Below, in pieces: positions 21,205 to 31,200 of a DNA stretch of 64,000 nt. Origin of the DNA: Pseudomonas sp. KBW05. GTDB lineage: Bacteria; Pseudomonadota; Gammaproteobacteria; Pseudomonadales; Pseudomonadaceae. The stretch's first letter is position 1. Each line of letters begins with the position of its first letter. Under the pieces are notes generated by a model. That model ran no database searches and was not told where the DNA came from. It saw nothing but the letters and a program-made list of their open reading frames with translations. The DNA is taken from assembly GCF_003852405.1 (NCBI RefSeq), contig NZ_QAJM01000007.1, forward strand, positions 310,001-374,000, in the 5' to 3' direction. A program made the translations under genes and the position numbers.

Positions 21205-22095
21205 ATGCCGCAGTCGTTAGCCACGCGTTACCCGTTGGTACTGGTACCCGGCATGCTCGGTTTTGTGCGTTTGGGGTTTTTCCCCTACTGGTACGGCATC
21301 GTCCCGGCGTTGCGCGCAGGCGGCGCGCAAGTGTTTGCCGTGCAGGTCGCACCACTGGATGCCAGCGAGGTGCGCGGCGAGCAGTTACTGGCGCACATCG
21401 AGCAGATTCGTGAGGAGACCGGCGCCGACAAGGTCAACCTGATCGGCCATAGCCAGGGCTCGCTGACCGCACGTTATGCGGCGGCCAAACGCCCGGAGTG
21501 GGTGGCGTCGGTGACGTCGGTGGCCGGACCGAATCATGGTTCGGAATTGGCGGACCATATCCACCTCCATTACCCCATCGACGGCGTGAAGGGGCGGCTG
21601 ATGAGCGCGCTGTTCCATGTGGTCGCGTGGGTGATGGGCGTGCTGGAAACCGGCTATCGCGGGCCACGTTTCAAGGCGGACTTGCAGGCGTCCCACCATT
21701 CGCTGACCAGTGCCGGGGTGGCGCTGTTCAATCGTCAGTATCCCCAAGGCTTGCCCGACACCTGGGGCGGGCAGGGGGCCGCAGAGGTCAATGGCGTGCG
21801 TTATTACTCGTGGTCCGGCACCTTGCAGCCGGGCATCACCGACCGTGGCCGCAACCTGTTCGACGGCACGAACCGCAGCTGTCGCCTGTTCGCCCGCAGC
21901 TTTGTGCGGGAAAAGGGCCAGTGTGATGGCATGGTCGGACGTTACAGCTCACACCTGGGGTTGGTGATTGGTGATGATTTTCCCCTGGACCACTTCGATA
22001 TCGTCAACCAATCCATGGGGCTGGTGGGGAAGGGGGCGGAGCCGATCCGGTTGTTTGTGGAGCATGCCCAGAGGCTGAAGGCCGCCGGAGTCTGA
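21205..22095 (+). CDS. Triacylglycerol lipase, family I type, without signal peptide
   Basis: Alpha/beta hydrolase of 296 residues resembling Pseudomonas family I lipases (LipA/LipC). The catalytic triad is Ser83 in IGHSQGSLT, Asp241 in QCDGMVG and His263 in LDHFDIVNQ. The oxyanion segment VPGMLGF and the VRGEQLL helix are conserved, as are two cysteines (SCRLFAR, GQCDG) placed like the disulfide of LipA. The protein begins directly at the position of the mature secreted enzymes; no signal peptide is visible, and no lif foldase gene adjoins. It may therefore be intracellular or use another export route. Confidence 0.85.
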   Translation: MPQSLATRYPLVLVPGMLGFVRLGFFPYWYGIVPALRAGGAQVFAVQVAPLDASEVRGEQLLAHIEQIREETGADKVNLIGHSQGSLTARYAAAKRPEWVASVTSVAGPNHGSELADHIHLHYPIDGVKGRLMSALFHVVAWVMGVLETGYRGPRFKADLQASHHSLTSAGVALFNRQYPQGLPDTWGGQGAAEVNGVRYYSWSGTLQPGITDRGRNLFDGTNRSCRLFARSFVREKGQCDGMVGRYSSHLGLVIGDDFPLDHFDIVNQSMGLVGKGAEPIRLFVEHAQRLKAAGV

Positions 22096-22114
22096 GAAGT
22101 TGACTCGGTCCAAT

Positions 22115-22203
22115 TGTGGGAGCGGGCTTGCTCGCGAAAGCGGTGGGTCAGCCAGCTCATCTGTTACTGACACACCGCATTCGCGAGCAAGCCCGCTCCC
22201 ACA
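22115..22203. repeat. REPIN, type A, 89 bp
   Basis: Inverted REP pair (22115-22138 and 22180-22203), TGTGGGAGC ends outward, inner palindrome GGTGGGTCAG against CTGACACACC. It lies between the convergent lipase and DMT exporter genes. Confidence 0.9.
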
Positions 22204-22216
22204 TTTTGAACTGCGT

Positions 22217-23092
22217 CTAGGCTGCTCTGACCGGCGTCGTCCAACGCTCCGACAAAATCACCCCTCCCAACGTCAGCAATCCACCGACCAAGTGATACAA
22301 CGCCAACTTCTCCTTCAACACCACCGCCGCAATCAGCGCCGTAATCAACGGCAGCAAATTGAAAAACAGCGTGGTCCGGCTTGGCCCCAGGGTCTTCACC
22401 GAATGCATCCACGCCAACGGCGCCAGCATCGAAGCCAGCAAGCACGCATACATCACCAGCGGAATATTCGCCCAGCCCAGGCCGGCTTTTTGCGAGAACA
22501 AAAACAGCGGAAACAACACCACCACCGCCACCAGCACCTGCAAATACAGCAACACCAACGGCGGCAGGCGCAGCTGCCATTTTTTCAGCAGGGTGCTGTA
22601 GACCGCGTAGGCCAGGGTGGCGACCAGCATCATCGCGTCGCCCAGGTTGACCCCATGTTGCAGCAACGCGCCCAGGCTGCCGGACGACACCACCACGACC
22701 ACGCCAGCAAACGACAGTACCGCACCGGTGAGGGCGCCGTAGGTCAGGCGCTGGCCGAGGCTGATGATTGCCGCCGTCAGCGCCATCAACGGCATCAGCG
22801 ACAGGATGATGCCCATGTTGGTCGCCGTGGTCAGCGACGCGGCGTAGTACGCCAGGCTCTGGTATACCGCCATGCCCAGCACGCCAAGGATGACGATCTT
22901 GCCCAGGTTCGGGCGGATCAGCGCCCAGTTGGCGAGCACCGGCTTGAGCATGAACGGCGTAAACAGCAGCGCCGCCAGCAGCCAGCGGTAGAAGCCGATC
23001 TCTGCCGGGAAGATGGTGCCGACGGCCAGCTTGTTGACCACGGTGTTGCCGGCCCAGATGAAAATGGCCAGCAGGGGATACGCGTATTGCAT
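22217..23092 (-). CDS. DMT superfamily (EamA) exporter
   Basis: Inner-membrane transporter of 291 residues with ten hydrophobic segments in two EamA repeats (IFIWAGNTVVNKLA in the first, LLPLITALIAAVVLKEKL in the second). The substrate cannot be predicted; relatives export amino acids or metabolites. The ATG at 23092 gives the normal N-terminus, with a weak ribosome-binding site. It is divergent from an AraC-family gene with an operator-like inverted repeat between them, so it is probably that regulator's target. Confidence 0.86.
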   Translation of the reverse strand: MQYAYPLLAIFIWAGNTVVNKLAVGTIFPAEIGFYRWLLAALLFTPFMLKPVLANWALIRPNLGKIVILGVLGMAVYQSLAYYAASLTTATNMGIILSLMPLMALTAAIISLGQRLTYGALTGAVLSFAGVVVVVSSGSLGALLQHGVNLGDAMMLVATLAYAVYSTLLKKWQLRLPPLVLLYLQVLVAVVVLFPLFLFSQKAGLGWANIPLVMYACLLASMLAPLAWMHSVKTLGPSRTTLFFNLLPLITALIAAVVLKEKLALYHLVGGLLTLGGVILSERWTTPVRAA

Positions 23093-23131
23093 CGAAAGAA
23101 ACCAGATGTGTTGATGAGCCGGGATTATCCC

Positions 23132-23188
23132 TTGTCTGGATCGAAGCCTATACTGCGATCCAGACAAACGACCTATGTATCCAGACAA
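23132..23188. promoter_or_regulatory. Operator-like repeats between the DMT and AraC genes
   Basis: A perfect 12-bp inverted repeat, TTGTCTGGATCG (23132-23143) and CGATCCAGACAA (23156-23167), with a 12-bp spacer holding a -10-like TATACT (23149-23154). A third copy of the core, ATCCAGACAA, lies at 23179-23188. The two direct copies are 21 bp apart, two helical turns, the spacing favoured by AraC-type regulators. The third copy overlaps the first codons of the AraC gene, suggesting autoregulation. Confidence 0.75.
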
Positions 23189-23978
23189 CATGGCCAGACA
23201 TACCGTACGCCTCGCGGATTTTGCCAGCCTGCCCAGCCCGGTCTACTTCCGCTACTCCGATTTTGCCCCCGACACCGAATGCACCCCGCACCAGCACGGC
23301 TGGGGTTCGCTGGATTATTCCGCCAGCGGCGTGATGCGCATGGAAGTGGCCGGCAACCGTTTTATGTCGCCGCCGCAGTACGCGGTGTGGGTGCCGCCGC
23401 ACACCGAGCACAGCTCCTACAACGCCGAGGCCATCGTCTACCACTCGGTGGGCCTGGCCCCTGAACTCTGCGCCCAGTTGCCGCCGCAGCCGTGCACCCT
23501 GGCGATCAGCGAGATCCTCAAGGCGATCCTCAGCGACTTCGCCCAACGTGACGTGAACATCCCCGAAAGCGAAGCCGATATCCGCCTGGCCCAGGTGCTG
23601 GTGGACCAGCTCAAGCAGGCGCCGATCCACGAGTGCTTTCTGCCCTACGCCCGTCATCCCGGCCTGCTCGGTGTGCTGGAGGGCATGCAGGCCGATCCCG
23701 GCGACAACCGGCCGCTGGCCCATTGGGCGGCGCAGGTGCACGTGAGCGAACGCACCCTGGCGCGCCAGTTTGTGCGCGAGCTGGGCATGAGCTTTGGTGA
23801 ATGGCGCCAGCGCCTGCGTTACCTCGCGGCGATTGAAGCGCTCGACAGCGAGCACAGCGTGCAACATGTGGCGTTCGACCTTGGCTACAGCACCGCCTCG
23901 GCCTTTATCGCGATGTTCCAGCGTCATGCCGGTTGTACCCCGGAGCAGTACCGGCGGACGAATATCCGAAGTCGGTGA
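23175..23978 (+). CDS. AraC-family transcriptional regulator
   Basis: AraC regulator of 267 residues with an N-terminal cupin sensor (about residues 10-110, HQHGWGSLDYSASGVMRMEV) and a C-terminal double helix-turn-helix (about 165-260: AAQVHVSERTLARQFVRELG, then VQHVAFDLGYSTASAFIAMF). It probably controls the divergent DMT exporter. Two starts are possible: ATG 23175 or ATG 23190 (MARHTVRL). Neither has a good ribosome-binding site; if the operator copy at 23179-23188 is non-coding, the second is right. Confidence 0.88.
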   Translation: MYPDNMARHTVRLADFASLPSPVYFRYSDFAPDTECTPHQHGWGSLDYSASGVMRMEVAGNRFMSPPQYAVWVPPHTEHSSYNAEAIVYHSVGLAPELCAQLPPQPCTLAISEILKAILSDFAQRDVNIPESEADIRLAQVLVDQLKQAPIHECFLPYARHPGLLGVLEGMQADPGDNRPLAHWAAQVHVSERTLARQFVRELGMSFGEWRQRLRYLAAIEALDSEHSVQHVAFDLGYSTASAFIAMFQRHAGCTPEQYRRTNIRSR

Positions 23979-24049
23979 AGATGTAACAGGCTTTGACTAC
24001 ACTGCTGGGTAGGCTGTGCCCCTCGGCACAGTAACAGGGAGAAAACTCC

Positions 24050-24349
24050 ATGAAGATGCTGCGAATTCCGTTGTTGATGATGGGCCTGCTGCTGTGTTCC
24101 CAGGGCTTTGCCGCCACCGCCCAGCAGAACAAAATGACCACGTGCAACGCCGAAGCCACCACCAAGACCCTAAAGGGCGACGACCGCAAGGCGTTCATGA
24201 AAACCTGCCTGTCGGCCCCGGCGGCCAATGACGCCAAGACCCTGACGCCGCAGCAGCAGAAGATGAAAGACTGCAATGCGTCGGCGAAGACCAAGGCGCT
24301 GGCCGGCGATGCGCGCAAGACCTTTATGAGCACTTGCCTCAAAGGCTGA
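24050..24349 (+). CDS. psiF: PsiF repeat family protein
   Basis: Small secreted protein of 99 residues: signal peptide (LLMMGLLLCSQGFA) followed by two PsiF repeats, each with a pair of cysteines (MTTCNAEATTKTLKGDDRKA to MKTCL, and MKDCNASAKTKALAGDARKT to MSTCL). PsiF was first described as phosphate-starvation inducible in E. coli; its function is unknown. The leader contains a small hairpin (CTGTGCC / GGCACAG, 24014-24031). A -10-like CTACACT at 23997-24003 resembles stationary-phase (RpoS) promoters, weak evidence only. Confidence 0.88.
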   Translation: MKMLRIPLLMMGLLLCSQGFAATAQQNKMTTCNAEATTKTLKGDDRKAFMKTCLSAPAANDAKTLTPQQQKMKDCNASAKTKALAGDARKTFMSTCLKG

Positions 24350-24378
24350 TCGCGATTCTGTGGGCCCTGCAAATCAAA

Positions 24379-24465
24379 TGTGGGAGCTGGCTTGCCTGCG
24401 ATGCAGGCACCTCGGTCTATCAGTGAGACCGAGGTGATGCTATCGCAGGCAGGCCAGCTCCCACA
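24379..24465. repeat. REPIN, type B, 87 bp
   Basis: Inverted pair of type B REPs (24379-24402 and 24442-24465), TGTGGGAGC ends outward, with an inner palindrome (GCACCTCGGTCT against AGACCGAGGTGAT). A further partial copy (AGCCAGCCCCCAC) follows at 24468-24480. Located after psiF. Confidence 0.88.
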
Positions 24466-24583
24466 AAAGCCAGCCCCCACACAAACCACACACACTTGAT
24501 CGCATTAGCACCCTGAACTCTCGCTTGATTCCCTCAAGGCTGGCAGACTGCCCATCCTTTAACGCCGTTTGTTTTGAGGCTGT

Positions 24584-25597
24584 ATGCCAACGTTTTCTCA
24601 GCGTCATGTGTTGTTGCTGGCCAGCTACATCATCATTTTCGGCGGACTGCTGCTGGTACTGCCGCTCAAATTACTGCCCAGCCTGCTGGCGGGCCTGTTG
24701 GTGTTTGAACTGGTCAACATGCTCACCCCGCAACTGCAACGGCTGATCGAAGGCCGGCGCGCTCGCTGGCTGGCGGTGGCCTTGCTGGGCACCTTGATCG
24801 TCAGCGTGCTGACCCTGATCTTTGCCGGTGCCATCAGCTTCCTGCTCCACGAAGCGGAAAATCCCGGTGCTTCCCTCGACAAATTCATGGGTGTGGTCGA
24901 CCGCGCACGCGGCCAGTTGCCGCCGTTTATCGACGCCTACCTGCCCGCCAGCGCCGCCGAGTTCCGCGTGGCTATCGGCGACTGGATGAGCAAGCACTTG
25001 AGCGAACTGCAGCTGGTCGGCAAAGACGCCGCCCACATGTTCGTCACCCTGCTGATCGGCATGGTGCTCGGCGCCATCATCGCCCTGCAACGCGTGCCCG
25101 ACCTGACCAAACGCAAACCCCTGGCCGCCGCCCTGTTCGACCGCCTGCACCTGCTGGTCCAGGCCTTTCGCAACATCGTCTTCGCGCAGATCAAGATCGC
25201 CGCGCTCAACACCGCCTTCACCGCCGTGTTCCTCGCCGTGGTGTTGCCGTTGTGCGGGATTCACTTGCCGCTGACCAAAACCCTGATCGTGCTGACCTTC
25301 CTGCTAGGCCTGCTGCCGGTGATCGGCAACCTCATGTCCAACACGCTGATCACCATCGTCGCGCTGTCGCTGTCGATCTGGGTGGCGGTGGCGGCGTTGG
25401 GTTACTTGATCGTGATCCACAAGATCGAGTACTTCCTCAATGCGCGGATCGTCGGCGGGCAGATCAGTGCCAAGTCGTGGGAGTTGTTGCTGGCGATGCT
25501 GGTGTTTGAGGCGGCATTCGGGCTGCCGGGCGTGGTGGCGGGGCCGATTTATTATGCGTATCTCAAGAGTGAGTTGAAGCTTGGGGGGATGGTTTAA
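24584..25597 (+). CDS. AI-2E family transporter (YdiK/PerM-like)
   Basis: Integral membrane protein of 337 residues, about eight helices, of the AI-2 exporter (UPF0118/PerM) family. Conserved features include the long extramembrane segment between helices 3 and 4 and the C-terminal GLLPVIGNLMSNTLITIVAL with YFLNARIVGGQI. Members export autoinducer-2 or act as ion antiporters; Pseudomonas generally lacks LuxS, so AI-2 export is unlikely and the substrate is unknown. It stands alone between REP clusters. Confidence 0.85.
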   Translation: MPTFSQRHVLLLASYIIIFGGLLLVLPLKLLPSLLAGLLVFELVNMLTPQLQRLIEGRRARWLAVALLGTLIVSVLTLIFAGAISFLLHEAENPGASLDKFMGVVDRARGQLPPFIDAYLPASAAEFRVAIGDWMSKHLSELQLVGKDAAHMFVTLLIGMVLGAIIALQRVPDLTKRKPLAAALFDRLHLLVQAFRNIVFAQIKIAALNTAFTAVFLAVVLPLCGIHLPLTKTLIVLTFLLGLLPVIGNLMSNTLITIVALSLSIWVAVAALGYLIVIHKIEYFLNARIVGGQISAKSWELLLAMLVFEAAFGLPGVVAGPIYYAYLKSELKLGGMV

Positions 25598-25622
25598 GGC
25601 TTGTGTTGCCTGGGCTGGCCTC

Positions 25623-25710
25623 TTCGCGAGCAAGCCCGCTCCCACACTGACTGTGTTCACAGGTCGAAATGTGTAAACACAGTAAATGTGGGAGCGGGCT
25701 TGCTCGCGAA
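25623..25710. repeat. REPIN, type A, 88 bp
   Basis: Inverted REP pair (25623-25646 and 25687-25710), TTCGCGAGC ends outward, between the convergent AI-2E and Hsp70-like genes. This is the last REP before a stretch of about 22.5 kb without any. Confidence 0.9.
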
Positions 25711-25738
25711 GGGGGCGCCACGGTCTTTCAGGTGAAAC

Positions 25739-27007
25739 TCAGTGTCCGTACCGCTTGCTGGCCTCAATCGCCAGACCACTGCCGATACTGCCAAAGATAT
25801 TCCCTTCCACATGCCGCGCATTCGGCAACATCGCCGAGATGCTGTGGCGCAGTGCCGGAATCCCGCTGGAACCGCCGGTAAAGAACACCGTGTCCACCTG
25901 CGCCACGCTCACCGAAGCGTCGTTGAGCAACTGCGTCACGCTACCGCGCACGCGCTCCAGCAAGGCGTCGATGGACGACTCGAACAGTGCGCGGCTCAGG
26001 TCTACGCTCAGGCCTGCTTCGATACGGTCCAGCGCCACGTGGCGGCTGTCTTCGTGGGTCAGCTGGATCTTGGTTTCTTCCACTTCCATGGCCAGCCAGT
26101 GCCCGGCACGCTGTTCGATCAACTTGAACAGGCGGTCGATGCCGCCGGTGTCTTCGATGTCGTAGCGCATGCTGCCCAATGCCAGCTGGGACTTTTGCGA
26201 GTACACCGAGTTGATGGTGTGCCAGGTCGCCAGGTTCATGTGGTGGCTGGTGGGCATGTAGGCGCCGCTCTTCATGCGGCTGCCGTAGCCGAACAGCGGC
26301 ATCATGCCGTTCAGCGAGAGCTGTTTGTCGAAGTCGGTACCGCCGATGTGCACGCCGCCGGTGGCGAGGATGTCGCTCTGGCGGTTGTCGTTGTGACGGC
26401 GGTCCGGCGACAGGCGCACCAGGGAGAAGTCAGACGTACCCCCGCCGATGTCGACGATCAGCACCAGCTCTTCTTTCTCGATGGTGGACTCGTAGTCGAA
26501 CGCCGCCGCAATCGGCTCGTACTGGAACGAAATGTCCTTGAAGCCGATCTTGCGCGCCACGTCCACCAGGGTGTTCTCGGCTTCCTGGTCGGCCATCGGG
26601 TCGTCATCGACGAAAAACACCGGGCGGCCCAGCACCACTTCTTCGAACTCACGGCCGGCGTTGGCTTCGGCGCGGCTCTTGAGCTGGCCGATAAACAGTG
26701 CCAGCAGGTCGGTGAACGGCATCGCCGTGCCGAGCACGCTGGTGTCGTGCTTGATCAGCTTGGAACCCAGCAGGCTCTTGAGCGAGCGCATCAGCCGGCC
26801 TTCGTAGTTTTCCAGGTACTCGTGCAGCGCCAGGCGACCGTACACCGGGCGGCGTTCCTCGAAGTTGAAGAACACCACCGACGGCAGCGTGATCTTGTCG
26901 TCCTCCAGCGCAATGAGCGTCTCCTCGCCGGGGCGGATCCAGCCGACGGTGGAGTTGGACGTGCCAAAGTCGATGCCGCAGGCACGGGCTGGGGATGGGT
27001 TTTCCAT
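25739..27007 (-). CDS. yegD: YegD-like Hsp70 family protein
   Basis: Truncated Hsp70-class ATPase of 422 residues, resembling E. coli YegD. The nucleotide-binding domain is complete: phosphate-1 motif GIDFGTSNSTVGW, phosphate-2 motif VDIGGGTSDFSLV and adenosine motif FFTGGSSGIPALR. A peptide-binding domain like that of DnaK is missing, so it is not a general chaperone by itself. Divergent from the J-domain gene cbpA, which suggests a functional link. Pseudomonas aeruginosa has a comparable heat-shock-like gene near ureC. Confidence 0.9.
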   Translation of the reverse strand: MENPSPARACGIDFGTSNSTVGWIRPGEETLIALEDDKITLPSVVFFNFEERRPVYGRLALHEYLENYEGRLMRSLKSLLGSKLIKHDTSVLGTAMPFTDLLALFIGQLKSRAEANAGREFEEVVLGRPVFFVDDDPMADQEAENTLVDVARKIGFKDISFQYEPIAAAFDYESTIEKEELVLIVDIGGGTSDFSLVRLSPDRRHNDNRQSDILATGGVHIGGTDFDKQLSLNGMMPLFGYGSRMKSGAYMPTSHHMNLATWHTINSVYSQKSQLALGSMRYDIEDTGGIDRLFKLIEQRAGHWLAMEVEETKIQLTHEDSRHVALDRIEAGLSVDLSRALFESSIDALLERVRGSVTQLLNDASVSVAQVDTVFFTGGSSGIPALRHSISAMLPNARHVEGNIFGSIGSGLAIEASKRYGH

Positions 27008-27244
27008 GACAATCAGGTTCCGGTTGAAAAACGGCCGCGCAGTGTATGCCAGTCGACGGCGGATGCGTAGGCCGGCTATCTATAAATGCGCCTTGAAAGT
27101 GGGGAATTCGCCCCCACATCTTCTGCATACGGCGAATGCCGATAACACTTTGACGCACCCCCAGGCCACATCAATCAACAGGTGCAATGCAGCGCACGTT
27201 GTGCCCCGGGCTGTGCGATCTCGATTAAGGATGGTGAACCGCCG

Positions 27245-28183
27245 ATGGATTTCAAAGACTACTACAAGATATTGGGCGTAGAGCCGACGGCCGACGACAA
27301 GGAAATCAAGGCGGCCTATCGTAAGCTCGCACGCAAATATCACCCCGATGTGAGCAAGGAAAAAGACGCTGAAGCCAAGTTCAAGGACGCGTCCGAAGCC
27401 TATGAGGCGCTTAAAAGCGCCGACAAACGCGCCGAATATGACGAGTTGCGCAAATACGGCCAGCATGGCCAACCGTTCCAGGGGCCACCGGGCTGGCAGA
27501 GCCGTGGCGGCTTTGGCGGCGGTGGTGGCGGCGAGGACTTCTCGGACTTCTTCAGCTCGATCTTCGGCTCACGCGGAGACGCCTTCGGTGGCGGCCAACG
27601 CCGTCCTGCCGGGCGCAAGGGCCAGGACGTGGAGATGCAACTGACGGTTTCCCTTGAGGATACGCTGTCCACCGAGTCCAAGCAGATCAGCTTCCAGGTG
27701 CCGCAATACGACGCCTCGGGCCGGCATGTGAGCAACACCACCAAGAGCCTGAACGTGAAGATCCCCGCCGGCGTGGCCGACGGCGAGCGCATCCGGCTCA
27801 AGGCGCAGGGCGCACCGGGCATTGGCGGCGGAGCCAATGGCGACCTGTACCTGATCATCAAGTTTGCGCCGCATCCAAAATTTGAAGTGGACGGCGAAAA
27901 CCTGGTCATCAACCTGCCGCTGGCACCGTGGGAACTGGCGCTGGGCGCAGAAGTAGCGGTGCCGACCTTGACCGGCAAGATCAACCTCAAGGTGCCGGCC
28001 GGCAGCCAAAACGGCCAGCGTATGCGCGCCAAGGGGCATGGTCTGCTGAACAAGGCAGGGGAGCGTGGGTTCCTGTACATCCAGCTGAAGGCGGTCATGC
28101 CCAAGCAGGCTGATGACGAGACCATCGCCCTGTGGCAGGAATTGGCCAAAAAGGCCGCGTTCAACCCTCGGGAGAATTTCTGA
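27245..28183 (+). CDS. cbpA: Curved DNA-binding protein / DnaJ-class co-chaperone
   Basis: J-domain protein of 312 residues. J domain at residues 1-70 with the HPD motif ([11 protein letters not shown]), then a Gly/Phe-rich linker ([20 protein letters not shown]) and two C-terminal beta-sandwich substrate domains; there is no zinc finger, which places it with CbpA rather than DnaJ. It stimulates DnaK ATPase and binds DNA in stationary phase in E. coli. The ATG at 27245 was chosen since the family begins [12 protein letters not shown]; an upstream in-frame start adds an unrelated Cys-containing leader. Confidence 0.92.
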   Translation: MDFKDYYKILGVEPTADDKEIKAAYRKLARKYHPDVSKEKDAEAKFKDASEAYEALKSADKRAEYDELRKYGQHGQPFQGPPGWQSRGGFGGGGGGEDFSDFFSSIFGSRGDAFGGGQRRPAGRKGQDVEMQLTVSLEDTLSTESKQISFQVPQYDASGRHVSNTTKSLNVKIPAGVADGERIRLKAQGAPGIGGGANGDLYLIIKFAPHPKFEVDGENLVINLPLAPWELALGAEVAVPTLTGKINLKVPAGSQNGQRMRAKGHGLLNKAGERGFLYIQLKAVMPKQADDETIALWQELAKKAAFNPRENF

Positions 28184-28192
28184 GGCCTCCGC

Positions 28193-28218
28193 GCCTGCGC
28201 TAGTTATCTAGCGCAGGC
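28193..28218 (+). terminator. Hairpin after cbpA
   Basis: Perfect 11-bp stem GCCTGCGCTAG / CTAGCGCAGGC with loop TTAT, 10 nt after the cbpA stop. There is no T-run, so termination may be weak or it may act as a 3' stabiliser. It also marks the boundary to the giant toxin-like genes. Confidence 0.6.
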
Positions 28219-28268
28219 CACTCTGTCGGGCATGGTGTGCTAACGCTCTCAACCAAAGGAGCAGCACC

Positions 28269-31200
28269 GTGTCCGACTTCCCCCCCATCGCACCTTCCAG
28301 GGTGCGGGCGCATCCGCCCATCTCCCGTAGCCTGCACGGTGACTTCATTGAACAGGCGATCCCCGACTGGCTCATCAACGCCACTCCCGAGCGCCTCGCG
28401 GCCTTCAAGAGCGCGCCCACTCAACCGCCGAGCTGGTATCGGCAAGCCACCGCGGCACAGCGTCAGGCCCTGAATGCCCAAGCCACCGCGAGCTTCACTG
28501 CGCAGACGCGGCTGGATAAAGCCATGGCCAGCCTGCTGGATATCGATCACTTCGCCGAGCCATTGCTGGTCAAGGCTTTGAAGGATCAATTCAACGTCAC
28601 CCTCGACGTCAACACCACCTTTGCACAGCTCAGGCAAGCGGTGGAGGTGGGCATCCTGGGTATTGATATCAGCAGTTACGACGTGCTTAAACTGCCGTTG
28701 TTGCAGGCTGCGCTTCACAACTTTGAAGCGACGGAGTGTGAGGCGGGAGCCTTCCATGAGTCCTCGGGGTTTATCGAGACAGATGCCACTTCCGGTGCTT
28801 TCAAACCCGTCACTACCACACTGACGGTCACGCAGTTTACTGAGCTGTGCCGCACCCTGGACATCGGTGCGAAGTACCAGGAATACCTCAAGGAGTACCT
28901 GTACCCCAAGGACGCAGCCACCGAACATGTCCTGTTCGAAAAATTCACCACCGCACAAAAGTCCGCACTACGTGCCGCAGCGGAATTGGCCCTGCTGAAA
29001 CAGGATATCGAGCCTGGCGACTACCGCATGATCCTGTCAGTGGTCGCGGGTGAGCAGTTTCCGACGGTGGGTGGCAAGCCCGTGTGGTTTCGCGACTTGG
29101 CCCTGATGAAGCACCGCTTGACCGGCTGCGTAGCCTTTGTGATCAGTGAAAAGTACCGGTACACCGACGAAGTCATTATCTACATTCCCCATGATCCGCA
29201 ATCGCCGCTCAAACGCTACACCTTTGCGACCCTGGCGCATGTGTTCAAGCAGCGGTTTACCGAGCGTGACGCCAATGCTCCGACTGACGGTAGCCCCACA
29301 CCCTATCAGCGGTTTTTCAGCCGCTTTGTCGCCTATGCCGACCTGCCTGATTATTTCAGCCAGCTCACTGAACCCGTACCGGTCAAGTCCATTGCGCGCA
29401 AAGCGGCAGGCTATGCGCCGTTACTCAATGACATAGTCAACGGGTTCAACCCGTTCTCAATCTTTACGGGTATCCAGCATCTGCCACCAGGTCTGCCGCC
29501 CAGCAGGCGGGCCAATGCCGATCCATTCCTCGCGCCCGGCGCCTGGCCGCGTGCCGGACACGGCTTGTGGGTCGAAAATACAGACTTGTGGGCCTACTTG
29601 TACGATCAGCAACGCACCAAGCTGATCGCGGATGCCCGCGCCCATGCCGTGCCCACGGCGGATGTGGACGCCAAGGCACGCTCGGAGAAATTCGCCCGCC
29701 TGCTGAGCATTGGCATGTTGTTGCTCACTGGCGTGGCGATGTTCGTGCCGGGCCTGGGGGAGCTTATGCTGGTGGTCATGGCCGGGCAGTTGCTGTACGA
29801 AAGTTTCGAGGGCGCCATCGAGTGGAGCGAAGGCGACCGTCAGGCAGCCAAAGCCCATATGCTGGACGTGGCGCAAAACCTGGCGTTGCTTGTGCTGACG
29901 GCAGGGGTGGGCAAAGGCGTGGCCAAGCTGGCGGCGGTCAAGGCAGAACCGGTGATCGAGAATCTTGAACCGGTGACTCTACCCAGTGGCGAAACCAGGC
30001 TGTGGAAACCGGACCTGAAGGGTTATGAACAGACCGTTGCCCTGCAAGGCCACCCCAATTCACTCGGCCAATATCATCTTGACGGCAAGACCTACATCCG
30101 GCTTGACGGCAAAGCCTACGAAAAAAACTGGGATGAGGCGCTGCAAAGCTGGCGCATTCGCCATCCCAGCGACGCCGACGCCTATCAGCCGGTGCTGAGT
30201 CATAACCATGCCGGGGCCTGGCGCCACACTCTGGAGCGCCCCCTGGACTGGGACCGCCTCACACTGTTGCGACGCATGGGGCCGGTGACCGAAGGGCTGA
30301 GTGACGAAACGCTGCTCAAGGCGGCGGATATCAGCGGTGTTGAAGAGGGCGCCCTGCGCAAGATGCATCTGGACAATGCCTTGCCACCCCCGGCATTGAC
30401 CGATGTGTTACGTCTGTTCGAAGCCGACCGGGGCGTCGAAGAGGTGATCGAACAGTTGGAGAGCGCCCAGCCGATCAATGGCCGCTACCTCTTCAGCCTG
30501 CCTCTGGTCACGCAAATGCCACGCTGGCCGTTGGGCCGGGTACTGGAAGTGTTCGAGGGCCCGCAACTGTCCGGGCCGTCTATCAAGTACGGTTCCGAGC
30601 GCCTGGCGGGCCTGCGCCAGCGCAAGGCAGCGATCCGCGTGAGCCGTGCCGATGTGCTCAGTGGTGAGCTGCCACGACGTATCCTGGCGCAACTCGATGA
30701 GTCGGAAATCACTGGCCTGCTGGGCGGCGAGCCGGCCCGAGTAGTCACCGCCCGCCCGCAGGAGTTGGGCAGGCAACTGGCTGATTTTGCCCGTACCCAT
30801 AAACCGGCGATTTTCGACAGCCTCTACCACGGCACCGAGCCTCGTGCGCCTTGGGTCGCCCGCTTGCAGCGCGAATGCCCCGGGCTCAGCAAGCCCGGGG
30901 CGCAAGCCGTACTGAGCCATGCCAGCGCCGAGGAAGTCGCTCGGATGCAGGCCGGCAACACCGTGCCGCTGCGCCTGTTGGAGCAGGGCCGCTGGTATGC
31001 GCAGCAGGGTCGGTTGACACGGGCTTTCGCCGGTTTGCAGGGGGAGAACATGGCGTCGGCCGACAGCCGGCATCTGGCGTTGCAGACCCTTGGCCAATTG
31101 CCTGGCTGGCCGCAGGGCCTGCGTCTGGAGGTGCGTGAGGGAAACGTTGGCGCCGCCGTATTGGATGCAATTGGCAGCGAAGGGGCAGCCCAGCGCAAAG

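Noticed and set aside
22100-23464. Open frame of 454 codons opposite the DMT exporter
   Set aside because: It runs through a REPIN and the operator region and is rich in Gln/His/Arg, typical of a shadow frame.
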